A DNA stretch of 64,000 bases from Synechococcus sp. SP2 MAG (GCA_030756895.1 JAVBIX010000036.1:65223-129222); one strand, 5' to 3'; counted from the stretch's first letter, positions 38,087 through 48,319 are shown. Program-made: numbers and translations. Notes: generated by a model not told the origin, from the sequence alone.

Positions 38087-38501
38087 AGCTCACGGATGAA
38101 GCTCATAGAAAACAGCAAAGTTGTAAATAATTATAGAAGCAAATTTATCAATTATCAAATATAAATGTATAAATAGACTTTTACTGAATCGATAACCTTA
38201 AAATCTTGAATTGGTCAAAAACAAAGCTAAGGAAATAGATATAGGTGGTAATTAGATAAATAAAAATTCTAAACAATAAATAAACAACTTTTTACAAAAT
38301 GTACAGCATATCTCGCGCAATGCAATAAGGTTGATTAAAACATGCTGACAAAGGCCAAACATAATAACAATATCAGTAACCTAATATTGTCTAAAATATA
38401 ATTCATTCGCAAAAACTTGATTCTTGGTCTAAACAAAATAGATTTATAGAGAAAGCTCAAAGAAGACCCACATCAAAGGAAAAGATTCGGCAAAATAAGG
38501 T
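38087..38501. other. AT-rich gene-free stretch before the ligase operon
   Basis: About 415 bases with no credible ORF and no clear hairpin. It probably holds the promoter of the exonuclease gene; no confident -10/-35 pair was chosen. Confidence 0.5.
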
Positions 38502-39479
38502 ATGGCCGTTCTTGAGAGACAAACTGAAGGCTTGTACTGCCCAGCAGCAGACGTATGGATTGATCCAACGCGACCAGTGAAACGAGCATTAATAACCCAT
38601 GCCCATGCAGATCATGCAAGAGCCGGATCTGGGGAATATTGGGCGGTGAATCAATCAGAAGGAGTTTTACGGCAACGGTTAGGGCAAGAAATCAAGCTTC
38701 ACGCCGTGAGCTATGGAGAAACACTCATCATTGGAGAAGCAAAGATCTCATTTCATAGTGCGGGTCATGTTTTGGGAAGTGCTCAGATTCGCATCGAAGT
38801 AGAAGGAGAAGTGTGGCTTGTCACTGGCGACTACAAACGATGCCATGATCCAAGTTGCACACCATTTGAAAACGTTAAGTGTGATGTAATGATCACTGAA
38901 TCAACTTTCGGTTTACCAATCTATCGTTGGAAAACAGGTCACGAAATAGCTAAAGAAATTCATCAGTGGTGGAGTGAAGAGAAAGATCATCCATCATTAT
39001 TATTTTGTTATGCCTTTGGAAAAGCTCAGCGAGTACTTGCCGAGCTCAAAGCACTAGGCATCGATGACGAAATCCTCCTACATGGAGCAGTAGAAACAGT
39101 TACACGACATTATCGTGACGCAGGAATATGCATGGCTAAAACTTGTCCGGTCAGCTCAATCGAACGCAAAGATCCACTGAAGGGAAGATTAATCATTGCA
39201 CCTCCATCTGCATATCGATCATCATGGATGAAACGTTTTAAAGAGCCACAGACAGCTTTCGCGTCTGGATGGATGACAGTGAGAGGAGCTAGACGAAGAC
39301 GCGGCTATGAAAAAGGGTTCGTCTTAAGTGATCATGCTGATTGGCCCGGTCTAATCCAAACAATTAAAGAAAGTGGCGCAAAGCTTGTCTATGTCACACA
39401 TGGTCAAGACGACGTTATTGCTAGATACTTACGTGAGGTGGAAGGAATCGCAGCAGATTCACTGAATACATTAAAATGA
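38502..39479 (+). CDS. Ligase-associated beta-CASP exonuclease
   Basis: Metallo-beta-lactamase fold nuclease of the ligase-associated exonuclease family (distant to mRNA 3'-end nucleases). 325 residues. The metal site is HAHADHARAG, with SAGHVLGSAQI and the beta-CASP elements DYKRCHDPSC and FVLSDHADW. Likely processes DNA ends ahead of the ligase. First of three co-directional genes; the ligase starts 10 bases after its stop. Confidence 0.88.
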   Translation: MAVLERQTEGLYCPAADVWIDPTRPVKRALITHAHADHARAGSGEYWAVNQSEGVLRQRLGQEIKLHAVSYGETLIIGEAKISFHSAGHVLGSAQIRIEVEGEVWLVTGDYKRCHDPSCTPFENVKCDVMITESTFGLPIYRWKTGHEIAKEIHQWWSEEKDHPSLLFCYAFGKAQRVLAELKALGIDDEILLHGAVETVTRHYRDAGICMAKTCPVSSIERKDPLKGRLIIAPPSAYRSSWMKRFKEPQTAFASGWMTVRGARRRRGYEKGFVLSDHADWPGLIQTIKESGAKLVYVTHGQDDVIARYLREVEGIAADSLNTLK

Positions 39480-39489
39480 GGTACAAATA

Positions 39490-41196
39490 ATGCGTCAAGT
39501 CAGTTTTAAGAGTTTCGGAGATTTATTGTCTGAACTTGATGAATGCAATGCAACAAAAAAGAAAATCAGTCTTATCAGTGAATTCATAAAGGGAATAGAC
39601 CCAAGAGATGGTTCATGGATTCTTGCATTACTAATAGGAAATAAACAAAAAAGAGTCATAACAGGAAGACGACTCAGGGAAATCCTACAATCAAACTCAA
39701 AGATACCTGCATGGTTATTTGATGACTGCTTCGCACAAGTAGGAGATTCAGCCGAAACAATAAGTTTATTATGGCCCCAAATAAAACATGAGTATGATAC
39801 AAGCAACCTTGAATGTAGCGAAGATCTTGAATTGGTATTAAATGAGTTAAGGAATTCAAATTCCATTCACTGGTGGATGGAAAGTTTGCTACCAAAACTA
39901 AAAAATTTAACAGATATAGCACAAAAAAATGCAATACTAAAATTATGGAAGAGGATACCAGATTTAGATCATTATTTGGCAAACAAACTGATTACAGGTG
40001 GATTCAGAATTGGCGTTTCAAAAGGAATTGTCGTACAAAGTATCGCACAATCCTATGAACTGGACGAAAGTACAATTTTAGAACGACTCATGGCACCAAT
40101 GGATCCAGATGCATTGTGGTTTCAAACATTAACGCAACCAGCAGAAAGAGATATAACTAATCGAGGAGCTATTCCATATCCATTTTATCTAGCAAGTCCT
40201 GTCCAAATCGAGAAAATAACAGAAACTCCAGAAGCAGATTGGAGATTAGAGTATAAATGGGATGGAATACGAGGTCAATTAATAAAGAGAGAATCAGGGG
40301 CTTATCTGTGGAGTCGGGGAGAAGAATTAATCAATCATACTTTTCCAGAAATTATGCTTATGGCTGACGTACTTCCTAAAGATACGGTATTGGACGGTGA
40401 AATACTGTGCTGGAACAAAGAACAAAATAGGCCGATGCCGTTTGCATCACTACAGCGCAGACTGGGGCGAAAAACAGTAGGTAATAAATTAATGAAAGAA
40501 TGCCCAATAGTATTCATGGCATACGATATCATTGAATACAATGAAGATGATTTGAGGAACAACAAACTAGAAGATCGTATTAAAATACTACAAGCCTTGC
40601 AAACTAATAGCAATCACCCATGCTTTTTATTTCAGCAAAATAAACAATATAAAAAATGGGATGAATTAGAAAGGATTCGAGAAATTTCTGGACACGATGG
40701 AGCTGAAGGTTTAATGATTAAAAAGAAAGACTCATGCTACTTATCTGGGCGTAAAAGAGGACATTGGTGGAAGTACAAGCATGAACCCATGACTCTTGAC
40801 GCAGTTTTAATCTATGCACAAGCTGGGACAGGGAAACGCGCAAATCTGTTTACAGACTACACGTTTGCATTATGGAATGAATCCAATAAGACCTCTAAAG
40901 AAAGAAAGTTAGTAACATTTGCAAAGGCCTATTCAGGACTGAATAATACAGAAGTTGAGCAGTTAGACAAGTGGATTCGCATGAATACGATTGATAGATT
41001 CGGACCAACAAGGGTTGTAGAACAGAAACAAGTCTTTGAAATTGCCTTTGAAGGTGTAATGGAATCTAAGCGACATAAATGCGGACTAGCCGTTCGATTT
41101 CCAAGGATTCATAGATGGAGGATTGATAAGAAAGTAAGTGACGCTGATAATATTGATGAAGCTCGCAGACTTCTGAAAACTGAATCAAAGCTATGA
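39490..41196 (+). CDS. ATP-dependent DNA ligase, ligase-associated type
   Basis: Seals DNA nicks with ATP. 568 residues. An N-terminal helical domain (to about 230) is followed by the nucleotidyltransferase domain with active-site motif EYKWDGIRG, Lys256 being the AMP acceptor. Further motifs are LDGEILCW, MAYDIIEYN, EGLMIKKKDSCYLSGRKRGHWWKYK and an OB-fold tail. It matches the four-gene repair cluster known from proteobacteria and others. Its TGA overlaps the ATG of the 59-codon ORF. Confidence 0.92.
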   Translation: MRQVSFKSFGDLLSELDECNATKKKISLISEFIKGIDPRDGSWILALLIGNKQKRVITGRRLREILQSNSKIPAWLFDDCFAQVGDSAETISLLWPQIKHEYDTSNLECSEDLELVLNELRNSNSIHWWMESLLPKLKNLTDIAQKNAILKLWKRIPDLDHYLANKLITGGFRIGVSKGIVVQSIAQSYELDESTILERLMAPMDPDALWFQTLTQPAERDITNRGAIPYPFYLASPVQIEKITETPEADWRLEYKWDGIRGQLIKRESGAYLWSRGEELINHTFPEIMLMADVLPKDTVLDGEILCWNKEQNRPMPFASLQRRLGRKTVGNKLMKECPIVFMAYDIIEYNEDDLRNNKLEDRIKILQALQTNSNHPCFLFQQNKQYKKWDELERIREISGHDGAEGLMIKKKDSCYLSGRKRGHWWKYKHEPMTLDAVLIYAQAGTGKRANLFTDYTFALWNESNKTSKERKLVTFAKAYSGLNNTEVEQLDKWIRMNTIDRFGPTRVVEQKQVFEIAFEGVMESKRHKCGLAVRFPRIHRWRIDKKVSDADNIDEARRLLKTESKL

Positions 41197-41372
41197 ACAT
41201 TATTGACACTATTAAAAACAGAAGCAAAGAATGTATCCATTCAGCATGGAAAATGAGTGAATGGATTAAATTCGTTCAGTACAATCATGAAAGAATGAAT
41301 GAACTCCTTAATATAATTGAATCAACGATATTACAAAAAGAAAGCAAGAGAATCAATAATGACAAGACCTGA
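41193..41372 (+). CDS. 59-codon coupled ORF between ligase and helicase
   Basis: An ORF of 59 residues, just under a 60-residue cut-off. Its ATG overlaps the ligase stop (ATGA), and its own stop lies 14 bases inside the helicase start. The product is polar, with many Asn, Lys, Glu and Ile, helical over residues 15-50 (SAWKMSEWIKFVQYN then NELLNIIEST), and has no signal or membrane segment. Double coupling in a repair operon argues that it is translated. I do not recognise the family. It might be a partner of the ligase or helicase, or a chance ORF that only carries ribosomes forward. Confidence 0.6.
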   Translation: MNIIDTIKNRSKECIHSAWKMSEWIKFVQYNHERMNELLNIIESTILQKESKRINNDKT

Positions 41373-43851
41373 ACACAAAAAACAGATACTTAAAAATCGA
41401 ATAGATCAACAACTGATACCAATCGAGAACTGGTTTGAGAAACAAGGATGGTCAGCTTCAGCCTTTCAAAAACAAAGCTGGAATGCGTACTTAAGTGGAG
41501 AAAGTGGTCTGATTCAGGTTCCGACAGGATCCGGGAAAACGTATGCGGCAGTCATGGGACCGATTGCAAGGATACTGGCTGATGAAAACCAACAAAGAGG
41601 TCTACGCGTTCTTTATCTCACTCCTTTACGAGCACTCAGTAGGGATTTAAAACTCGCAATTCAGAATCCGATCGAAACCATGCAGTGGCCGATACGTGTA
41701 GGAACAAGGAATGGAGATACAAAATCATCTGAACGCGTCAAGCAACTTAAAAACCCACCGGAGATACTAGTTACAACACCAGAATCACTTTGTGTCATTC
41801 TTAGCAATCGAAAAGCTAAGGACATGATTGGAGAGTTGCATACTGTCATTCTTGATGAATGGCATGAATTAATGGGAAGCAAACGAGGAAGCCAAACTGA
41901 GTTAGCGATTAGTTGGCTAAAGCAACAGCGACCGAATTTACAGATATGGGCTTTAAGTGCCACTATCGGCAATGTTATAGAAGCGACTGACCACGCATTA
42001 GGAATAGATGCAAGTAGTAGAATTGTTATCAATTCATCACCTAGAAGAAAAACCACTATTAGAAGTATTCTGCCAGATTCAATTGATGGATTTCCTTGGG
42101 CTGGTCACCTTGGGCTACGCATGTATGAACAACTGGTATCAAATTTAGATCCTAGAATAAGTACGTTGCTATTTACAAATACACGTAATCAGTCAGAAAG
42201 ATGGCATCAATGCTTACGTTATGCATGCCCCGAAATGGAAAATTCATTAGCGCTACACCATAGTGCAATAGACCGAACAGAAAGAGAAGCAATTGAAGAA
42301 AACATGAAATATGGAAGCATCCGATGGGTAGTCTGTACCAGTTCCTTGGATCTGGGGATTGATTTCCAACCAGTAGAAAAAGTAGTGCAAATAGGTAGCC
42401 CAAAAAATATTGCACGGTTACTACAAAGAGCTGGTAGATCAGCACATTGCCCAGGAGGAGAGTCACAAGTATTATTTATGCCTACAAATGCCTTAGAGCT
42501 TCTTGAACTAAGTGCATTAAGAAGAGGTCTTGAAAATGAACTAATAGAACAAAGGAAACCACCACATAAACCTCTTGATGTATTGCTACAACATCTAACA
42601 ACATTGGCATGTGGACCTGGATTTAATCCTGACGAAACTCTTGAAACAATCCAAAAAACAGCAAGCTTTGCAAGCTTGACAAATGAAGAATGGCAATGGT
42701 GTCTATTATTTCTTGAAAAAGGTGGAGTTTGTTTAAATGCTTATTCACGTTATCGAAAATTAAATTGGAATGCTGCTGAAAACTTATATATAATTAGTGA
42801 TCAATCGTTGGCACGTCTTCACAAGTTTAATATTGGAACAATCACTTCTGCTCCATCAATACGCGTCAAATTTAGTCGGGGCGCTATCCTTGGCCATGTG
42901 GAAGAAAATTTTATTAGTCAGTTAAATCCCAAAGACGTTTTCTTTTTTGCGGGGCGCCAATTAGAGCTCACTAAAATCAAGGATATGACTGCTTATGTAA
43001 AATTAACTACAAGAAAAAGTACAACAGTTCCAGCTTGGGCAGGTGGACAAATGGCGTTGTCGGATCTGTTAACGAAACAATTAAGGGAGGAGGTGTCAAG
43101 AGCTTCTAAGTATATCCTTGATACGCCAGAATTGAAAGCATTAAAACCACTTTTAGATCGTCAGGTTGATTTATCAATGATACCTAATGAGAATGAACTG
43201 CTAATTGAAACATGTGTAAGTAAAGAAGGTCAGCATTTATTTGTCTATCCATTTGAGGGAAGATTTGTTCATGAAGGGCTAGGTTTCCTGTGGGCATCAC
43301 GTTTTACAAATCATAGAAAGAGTACGATTACAGTGTCAGTGAATGACTATGGTTTTGAACTTTTAGCACCAAGGCAATATCCAATGAATGAACTTCTACA
43401 TGAGCTGTTAGAAACTCTATTGAATGATAATCATTTAGAATCAGATCTTGAAAACGCATTGAACATATCAGAACTATGCAAACGTCGCTTTCGTAGTATC
43501 GCGCAAATATCTGGTCTTATGATGCAAGGCTATCCTGGAAACAACAAAAGCAGTGGCCAACTACAAATTAGTGGTTCATTACTATGGGATGTATTTAGCA
43601 AGCATGAACCTCAAAATTTACTTTTAAAACAAGCAAGATACGAAGTTCTCAATGAACAACTTGAATTACCACGACTCCAAAAGGCATTATTTCGCATGAG
43701 AGCTGGTGATATTATCCATAGTGAAATTCCAAGGCCAAGCCCATTAGCATTTCCACTCATGGTAGAGCGGTTACGTTCCAGACTGAGCAATGAATCAATT
43801 TTGGAAAGGGTATCAAGAATGCAAAAAGAAGCCTTAAAATATGAAGGTTAG
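41359..43851 (+). CDS. Ligase-associated DEXH-box helicase (Lhr-like)
   Basis: Superfamily 2 helicase of the Lhr-like ligase-associated family, 830 residues from MTRPEHKK. The first 14 codons of the longer frame lie in the coupled ORF and are not family-like. Walker A is QVPTGSGKTYA, motif II is DEWHELMG (DEXH), motif III LSATIGN, motif VI RAGRSAHCPGG. The C-terminal half matches Lhr-like winged-helix and beta-barrel parts. Likely unwinds or remodels damaged DNA for the operon partners. Third gene of the operon. Confidence 0.92.
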   Translation: MTRPEHKKQILKNRIDQQLIPIENWFEKQGWSASAFQKQSWNAYLSGESGLIQVPTGSGKTYAAVMGPIARILADENQQRGLRVLYLTPLRALSRDLKLAIQNPIETMQWPIRVGTRNGDTKSSERVKQLKNPPEILVTTPESLCVILSNRKAKDMIGELHTVILDEWHELMGSKRGSQTELAISWLKQQRPNLQIWALSATIGNVIEATDHALGIDASSRIVINSSPRRKTTIRSILPDSIDGFPWAGHLGLRMYEQLVSNLDPRISTLLFTNTRNQSERWHQCLRYACPEMENSLALHHSAIDRTEREAIEENMKYGSIRWVVCTSSLDLGIDFQPVEKVVQIGSPKNIARLLQRAGRSAHCPGGESQVLFMPTNALELLELSALRRGLENELIEQRKPPHKPLDVLLQHLTTLACGPGFNPDETLETIQKTASFASLTNEEWQWCLLFLEKGGVCLNAYSRYRKLNWNAAENLYIISDQSLARLHKFNIGTITSAPSIRVKFSRGAILGHVEENFISQLNPKDVFFFAGRQLELTKIKDMTAYVKLTTRKSTTVPAWAGGQMALSDLLTKQLREEVSRASKYILDTPELKALKPLLDRQVDLSMIPNENELLIETCVSKEGQHLFVYPFEGRFVHEGLGFLWASRFTNHRKSTITVSVNDYGFELLAPRQYPMNELLHELLETLLNDNHLESDLENALNISELCKRRFRSIAQISGLMMQGYPGNNKSSGQLQISGSLLWDVFSKHEPQNLLLKQARYEVLNEQLELPRLQKALFRMRAGDIIHSEIPRPSPLAFPLMVERLRSRLSNESILERVSRMQKEALKYEG

Positions 43852-44017
43852 TGTGTGTGCCTTATCAACTATTTCAAATGTGAAGAATGGAATCTCAATT
43901 TCTTGTAAACAGTTTAGGAAACTCTGAAATCAATATTAACCGAGGTAATCGGAAATAAAGGTAAAGACCACACATGGGCTTGCATAATTCCTAAACTAAT
44001 TTGGTAGAGGAGCTTAA

Positions 44018-44500
44018 ATGCCTAAGGAAGAAAGAGTTTCTGATTACCCGAGGCCACCAATGATTGAACTAGTGAATGGTCCTGTATCGATTCGTATTGC
44101 CGATGAAATCATCGCTGAGGATACTCGCTACATTCGTGTATGCGAAACATTTCACCCTCCAACGATCTATCTTCATCAAAGATCTTTTAGGAAGGAAGCG
44201 CTTCAGCAGACCTCTGGACAACCTTCGTATTGTGAATGGAAGGGTGTTGCGGAGTACTGGTCATTAAGAAAGGCTGATGGCACCGATGTGAGGCCTCATG
44301 CTGGATGGAGTTATCCAAAACCCACAAGTCGGTTTGCACTCCTTGCTGATTGGATTGGTCTCTATCCGCGATCAGTTGATGCATGTATCTTAGAGGGTGA
44401 AGAAGTTATACCACAACCTGGTTCTTTTTATGGTGGATGGATAACAAGTTGGACAATAGGACCATTTAAAGGTGATCCAAACCATCCTGAATTAATTTAA
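44018..44500 (+). CDS. DUF427 family protein
   Basis: A 160-residue soluble protein that matches DUF427: VSIRIADEIIAEDTRYIRVCETFHPPTIYL and CEWKGVAEYWSL with SRFALLADWIGLYP. Function is unknown; the family has a small beta-rich fold. A strong ribosome site (GAGGAG) sits 7 bases before the ATG. Its stop overlaps the ATG of the fibrillin gene by one base. Confidence 0.85.
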   Translation: MPKEERVSDYPRPPMIELVNGPVSIRIADEIIAEDTRYIRVCETFHPPTIYLHQRSFRKEALQQTSGQPSYCEWKGVAEYWSLRKADGTDVRPHAGWSYPKPTSRFALLADWIGLYPRSVDACILEGEEVIPQPGSFYGGWITSWTIGPFKGDPNHPELI

Positions 44501-45054
44501 TGAATAGTAAGGAGCAATTAATTGAGTATCTTCGACTCGATCCCAAAAACACCCAAATTCCATCTTTGATTACTGAGATTGAGTCAAAACAAGTAGTAGA
44601 TTTGCAATCAGATGTAACTTTGTTGAAGGGAGTATGGGAGTTGAGATGGAGTAGTTCTACACAGCCATGGCTCAAACAAGCCTCATGGCTAGAAAATCTT
44701 CAGGCTCTTGATCCTGATCAACAAAAAGGTGTCAATCTTTTACGGCTAAGTGGAACAGTTGGATCCTTAGCAATGATTGCTGTTGAGGCGAAGTTATCAG
44801 TCAATAGCTCAAATCAAATTGGCGTACAATTCGAGCGAGGAGGCTGGTTAGGTCCATCTCTTCGGAATGGATGGAGACCTAAAATACTATCTAAAATTAA
44901 TCAATCGTTTCCTGCTTGGTTAGATATCACATTTCTAGACGAAACACTTAGGATTTGTCGAGGGAATGCTGGAACATGCTTTGCGTTGCTAAAGAGACCT
45001 GACTTAGATATCACTGACTGGATTCCTGCTTCCCCTGAAAAACTGAGTGAATAG
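44500..45054 (+). CDS. PAP/fibrillin family protein
   Basis: A 184-residue protein with fibrillin features: an LLKGVWELRWSSS strand-rich start and an end with LDITFLDETLRICRGNAGTCFALLKR. In cyanobacteria and plastids fibrillins bind lipids and protect thylakoids in stress. The ATG overlaps the DUF427 stop (TAATG), indicating coupling. Confidence 0.82.
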   Translation: MNSKEQLIEYLRLDPKNTQIPSLITEIESKQVVDLQSDVTLLKGVWELRWSSSTQPWLKQASWLENLQALDPDQQKGVNLLRLSGTVGSLAMIAVEAKLSVNSSNQIGVQFERGGWLGPSLRNGWRPKILSKINQSFPAWLDITFLDETLRICRGNAGTCFALLKRPDLDITDWIPASPEKLSE

Positions 45055-45788
45055 TTGGGACGGAGTGGGGAACATTCCCGCTACGAGCTACACCTAAATC
45101 CGTTCCCCAGCATTTAACCTATAGGACTGGTTTCAGCAATCAGGGAAGCAGCTTCGCTTGTCACTCTGCTCGTAGCCGGTGGACTTTGAAAGTCCCGCGA
45201 CCTTGCCTTACAAACTGAAAGCCAAATCGTTGCTCCTCATGGTTCCATCCGTGGAGTCGTCCATTTGCCATACCGAGACAGCGAGCAAGGACCTTGGTGC
45301 TTACTAAGCATTCGTTATCTGCGATCTCTTAAAGTTGTCGTTGAACTGAAACCTAATCAGTACAGCCCTTGCAATTGTAGAAACCTGCCTAGCGTCTTGA
45401 TAGGGGGAAGACATCAAAGTATCTGAATGGATACCCTTTTCAATCATTGAAGTAATGGGAATAAGTACGATGAACTCTATGAATGTTTTATTAAACAACA
45501 AAAGAATAAGATTACAACATTAGATGAATAATTTATTTTGGATAAAAGCTCCTATGTAGAAATAAAAACATTATTAATCAGATTCATGAATAATATTACT
45601 ACCAACAACCACAGCATTCAAATGCGACATCATGTATAAGGCTGAAACTAATTTGGATTAATAAATGCTTTTGGTTAATTCATAGAAAAACTCTTTAGCA
45701 CTGAATTCATTTTGCATAAAGACTTATTTTATAGAATCAGCGCAGTTCAAAACTGAGCACAAAGGGTGACTATCATGTATAATAAAAT
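45055..45788. other. Long spacer with a GC-richer structured block
   Basis: 734 bases without an ATG-started gene. Bases 45060-45300 are GC-richer than the rest. They hold a 9-bp inverted repeat, GCTACGAGC (45080-45088) with GCTCGTAGC (45168-45176), and a small hairpin GGACTT-tga-AAGTCC shortly after it. A 78-codon frame open after that hairpin has no start codon. The remainder is plain AT-rich sequence. Confidence 0.5.
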
Positions 45789-46322
45789 ATGAGAAAAAAC
45801 ATGATGAATCTTAGATCATTCCTATTAGCCTTATTATTAATAATCATTTCAGTGACAACTTCAGCCTATACAGATAAAATAATTGATTATCAAAAAATTG
45901 GGATTGAAAAACTTGAAATAGAGAATTTCTCTGGAGCTATTATTGATTTTACTAAAGCAATTGCAAACAATCCAAATGATGCTGCTTCTTATAACTACCG
46001 TGGAGTATCAAAAGCAAAAAAAGGCGACTTTGATGGCTCTATCATTGACTACAACAAATCATTAGAACTAGACCCAAAACAAATTGAAACTTATAATAAT
46101 CGTGGTATTGCAAAAGCTAGAACTGGTGATATCAATGGATCAATTCTAGATTTTGATGCGGCAATTGAAATAAATCCTAATATTGCCAATACATATTTTA
46201 ACCATGGTATGTCAATGGATATGTCTGGTGACCTTGTAACTGCATGTGCAGATTGGGAACGCGCTATGGAGCTTGGGGACAAAAACTCAACACAGTTTAT
46301 ATCTAAAAACTGTTCTTCATAA
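45789..46322 (+). CDS. TPR-repeat protein with signal peptide
   Basis: A 177-residue secreted or lumenal protein. The signal peptide is basic then hydrophobic (RSFLLALLLIIISVTTSA). Three to four tetratricopeptide repeats follow from about residue 30, each with the pattern of YNYRGVSKAKKGDFDGSI and YNNRGIAKARTGDINGS. TPRs hold protein partners; in cyanobacteria they often aid photosystem assembly or pili. No catalytic site. Confidence 0.85.
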   Translation: MRKNMMNLRSFLLALLLIIISVTTSAYTDKIIDYQKIGIEKLEIENFSGAIIDFTKAIANNPNDAASYNYRGVSKAKKGDFDGSIIDYNKSLELDPKQIETYNNRGIAKARTGDINGSILDFDAAIEINPNIANTYFNHGMSMDMSGDLVTACADWERAMELGDKNSTQFISKNCSS

Positions 46323-47067
46323 TAACAATAATGGATAAAAGAGTAGAATTAATAGACACAAATAATCTGTTAATACTCAAAACATACGGATATCTATCAA
46401 ACAGCTAAAAACCTAAAGATATAATCCAATAGGCTTTTATAGCTTTAACAAATAATTATATAAATACAAGTTTATACTACTAATAACGCTAAGATACACA
46501 GTTAATTTAATCATATGAAGCAAACACTCTTTAAGTGTCAATTCACCTTACTCAATAATTGTAGATCTTTTGAATAGAACGAGACCTAATCTCTTGCGTT
46601 AATCTGTACTTCTAGAATCAAGCATAGAGTCGTATGAAAATTCTTTATCTCGAATTCATGGCATCAACCATATTATTTATTGATACATAAACCACAACTT
46701 ATACATCTTTAATTGTTTCGTTCCTGAAAAGAAAATATATTTCTCAATAAAACTAAAAAGATTACGGCAACTATTAAATGAATATTTGTTGTCCGAGCAG
46801 TAATGAAAGTATAAAAATAATTTGGACAAAGAAGATAACATTGCTACAGAAAATAAGATGAATTTACAAACCAAAATCTTATTTCCATTTAAGGCTAATC
46901 AAATCAAAAATACTCAATTTTAGGCTATTTCCCATCTTAAGAGCACCAAAACATATAGATACGAGGCACAGATAGGTAACGGTGACCCATACCTGCAGGA
47001 TAGGTGTTTCAGCAGTTAAAGGATAATGAGAAAATTCAGGTAATCCAAAATAGATGCACTGCTATGG
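46323..47067. other. AT-rich gene-free stretch
   Basis: About 745 bases of AT-rich sequence between convergent genes. A 65-codon frame on the minus strand (46677-46874) looks random. No repeat, hairpin with T-tract or RNA gene was recognised. Confidence 0.5.
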
Positions 47068-47973
47068 CTAACTATTTAACGTTTGCTGATAAACTTTTAT
47101 AGAATCATGAAGTCCATTTTCTTTCAACCTCAAAAGGAAGGACTTGCCTTTTGTAGGGAGGCCTTCGGGATGATTGAGTTCATATCCAGTTACTTCTTCA
47201 AGACCGATGGATGCTAGCTCAAAAAAAGAAGTACTAATTAAGAGTGTTGCTATTTCTGCATTTTGAGTGTTATTAAGTGAATCGAGTTCCGCAGCCTGAT
47301 CCACTAAATCCATACGCATTGGGAACTTGGCAAACTTAACCAGCATTTGAAAATCGTCTTTTGATTGTAACCAGGGACGGCATTCATATTCATAAGCCAG
47401 GATTAGCTCTCCAACAGGAGGACAGAATTCTTTTTCATCTGAGTCGTCAATGTTATTATTACTTTTCCTGTCTTCGGCAATAATCTTGAGTAGTTCATTG
47501 GAAAAGGAATTGTATGACAAGGTGAAAAATCCTTCACGTAGAGATTCAACTGAGGCATCAGTTGCTCCGTCACAAAATTCGTCGATGAGTGGTAAAAGCT
47601 TTCTAAGCAGTTCTTGTGCCTGGATTGTAGTTACAGAAGTGCTTGTAAAAGAACGTGGAGTGTTAATGCCATCAATGTTGTTGGCAGAGCGCGAGACAAG
47701 CCACTGACTAGGTGCAATGGTGAAATCTGATGGGACATTGCCAAAACCTTTGCAATTGCTTAGAGCTTCCAATGCCAAATCGGCAGACTTGTAGCCTGCA
47801 GCCTCCGCCTTTAGCTCCAAAGCACTCTTATCTTGCAACGACTTTTCAATTATTTTCACAACGGTTGAAAGATCTGGATGGACGCCTTCAGCGCCCAGTT
47901 GAATAGCCAATGACCTCAACGTTTCGAGCTCTGAATCAACTCTACAAATTTGCTGCTTGAACTCTTCGAGCAA
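47068..47973 (-). CDS. Unrecognised 301-residue protein
   Basis: Soluble, acidic, helix-rich protein, no signal peptide or membrane helix. The N-terminal part (LRSLAIQLGAEGVHPDL, LQDKSALELKAEAAGYK) looks like short helical repeats; the rest is a second helical domain (LLRKLLPLIDEFCDGATD). I do not recognise it. Its length and balanced composition support a real gene of the island. Confidence 0.7.
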   Translation of the reverse strand: MLEEFKQQICRVDSELETLRSLAIQLGAEGVHPDLSTVVKIIEKSLQDKSALELKAEAAGYKSADLALEALSNCKGFGNVPSDFTIAPSQWLVSRSANNIDGINTPRSFTSTSVTTIQAQELLRKLLPLIDEFCDGATDASVESLREGFFTLSYNSFSNELLKIIAEDRKSNNNIDDSDEKEFCPPVGELILAYEYECRPWLQSKDDFQMLVKFAKFPMRMDLVDQAAELDSLNNTQNAEIATLLISTSFFELASIGLEEVTGYELNHPEGLPTKGKSFLLRLKENGLHDSIKVYQQTLNS

Positions 47974-48319
47974 TGGTTCGCCTTCTTACTTCATAATAGT
48001 AATAGAGAGAATTGCCTTTTGCATAATGTAAGTGATGAAGACTATTTTAAAAGAGCTATGGACGGTAGCGTGCTTATCACTCTGTCTTGCTACGGATGAG
48101 TCTGAGATGAGACGGCTGTCTGCCGATACAGCCCGTATAAACACCTACGACCAGATCATTAAGTTTGGTGTATAATCTTCATATATCGACACATTTAACT
48201 GTGATGGGCGATTGGTTTGCCATTTCTGTTCTGTCTGGGTTACCTCTGAAGATAGAAAAGAGTGGATGTGATGGCAGAACCCTCAACTCTAAATCATTAA
48301 AAGTGGACAGCGTTAATTC
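47974..48319. other. Spacer with a candidate promoter
   Basis: A TATAAT hexamer at 48171-48176 could be a -10 box for the coupled small ORFs at 48204 and 48320. The -35 partner is weak. Bases 48060-48090 resemble part of the structured block near 45.16 kb (GCTT-a/g-TCACTCTG shared). Confidence 0.4.

Noticed and set aside
43841-43927. 28-codon ORF starting inside the helicase stop
   Set aside because: Too short, no motif, and no following gene in frame contact; likely chance.
45060-45180. SRP RNA resemblance (GGGAAGCAGC)
   Set aside because: The GGAA tetraloop and partner strand of the SRP core are absent.
45304-45501. 65-codon ORF on the minus strand
   Set aside because: No motif, no ribosome site, AT-rich composition.
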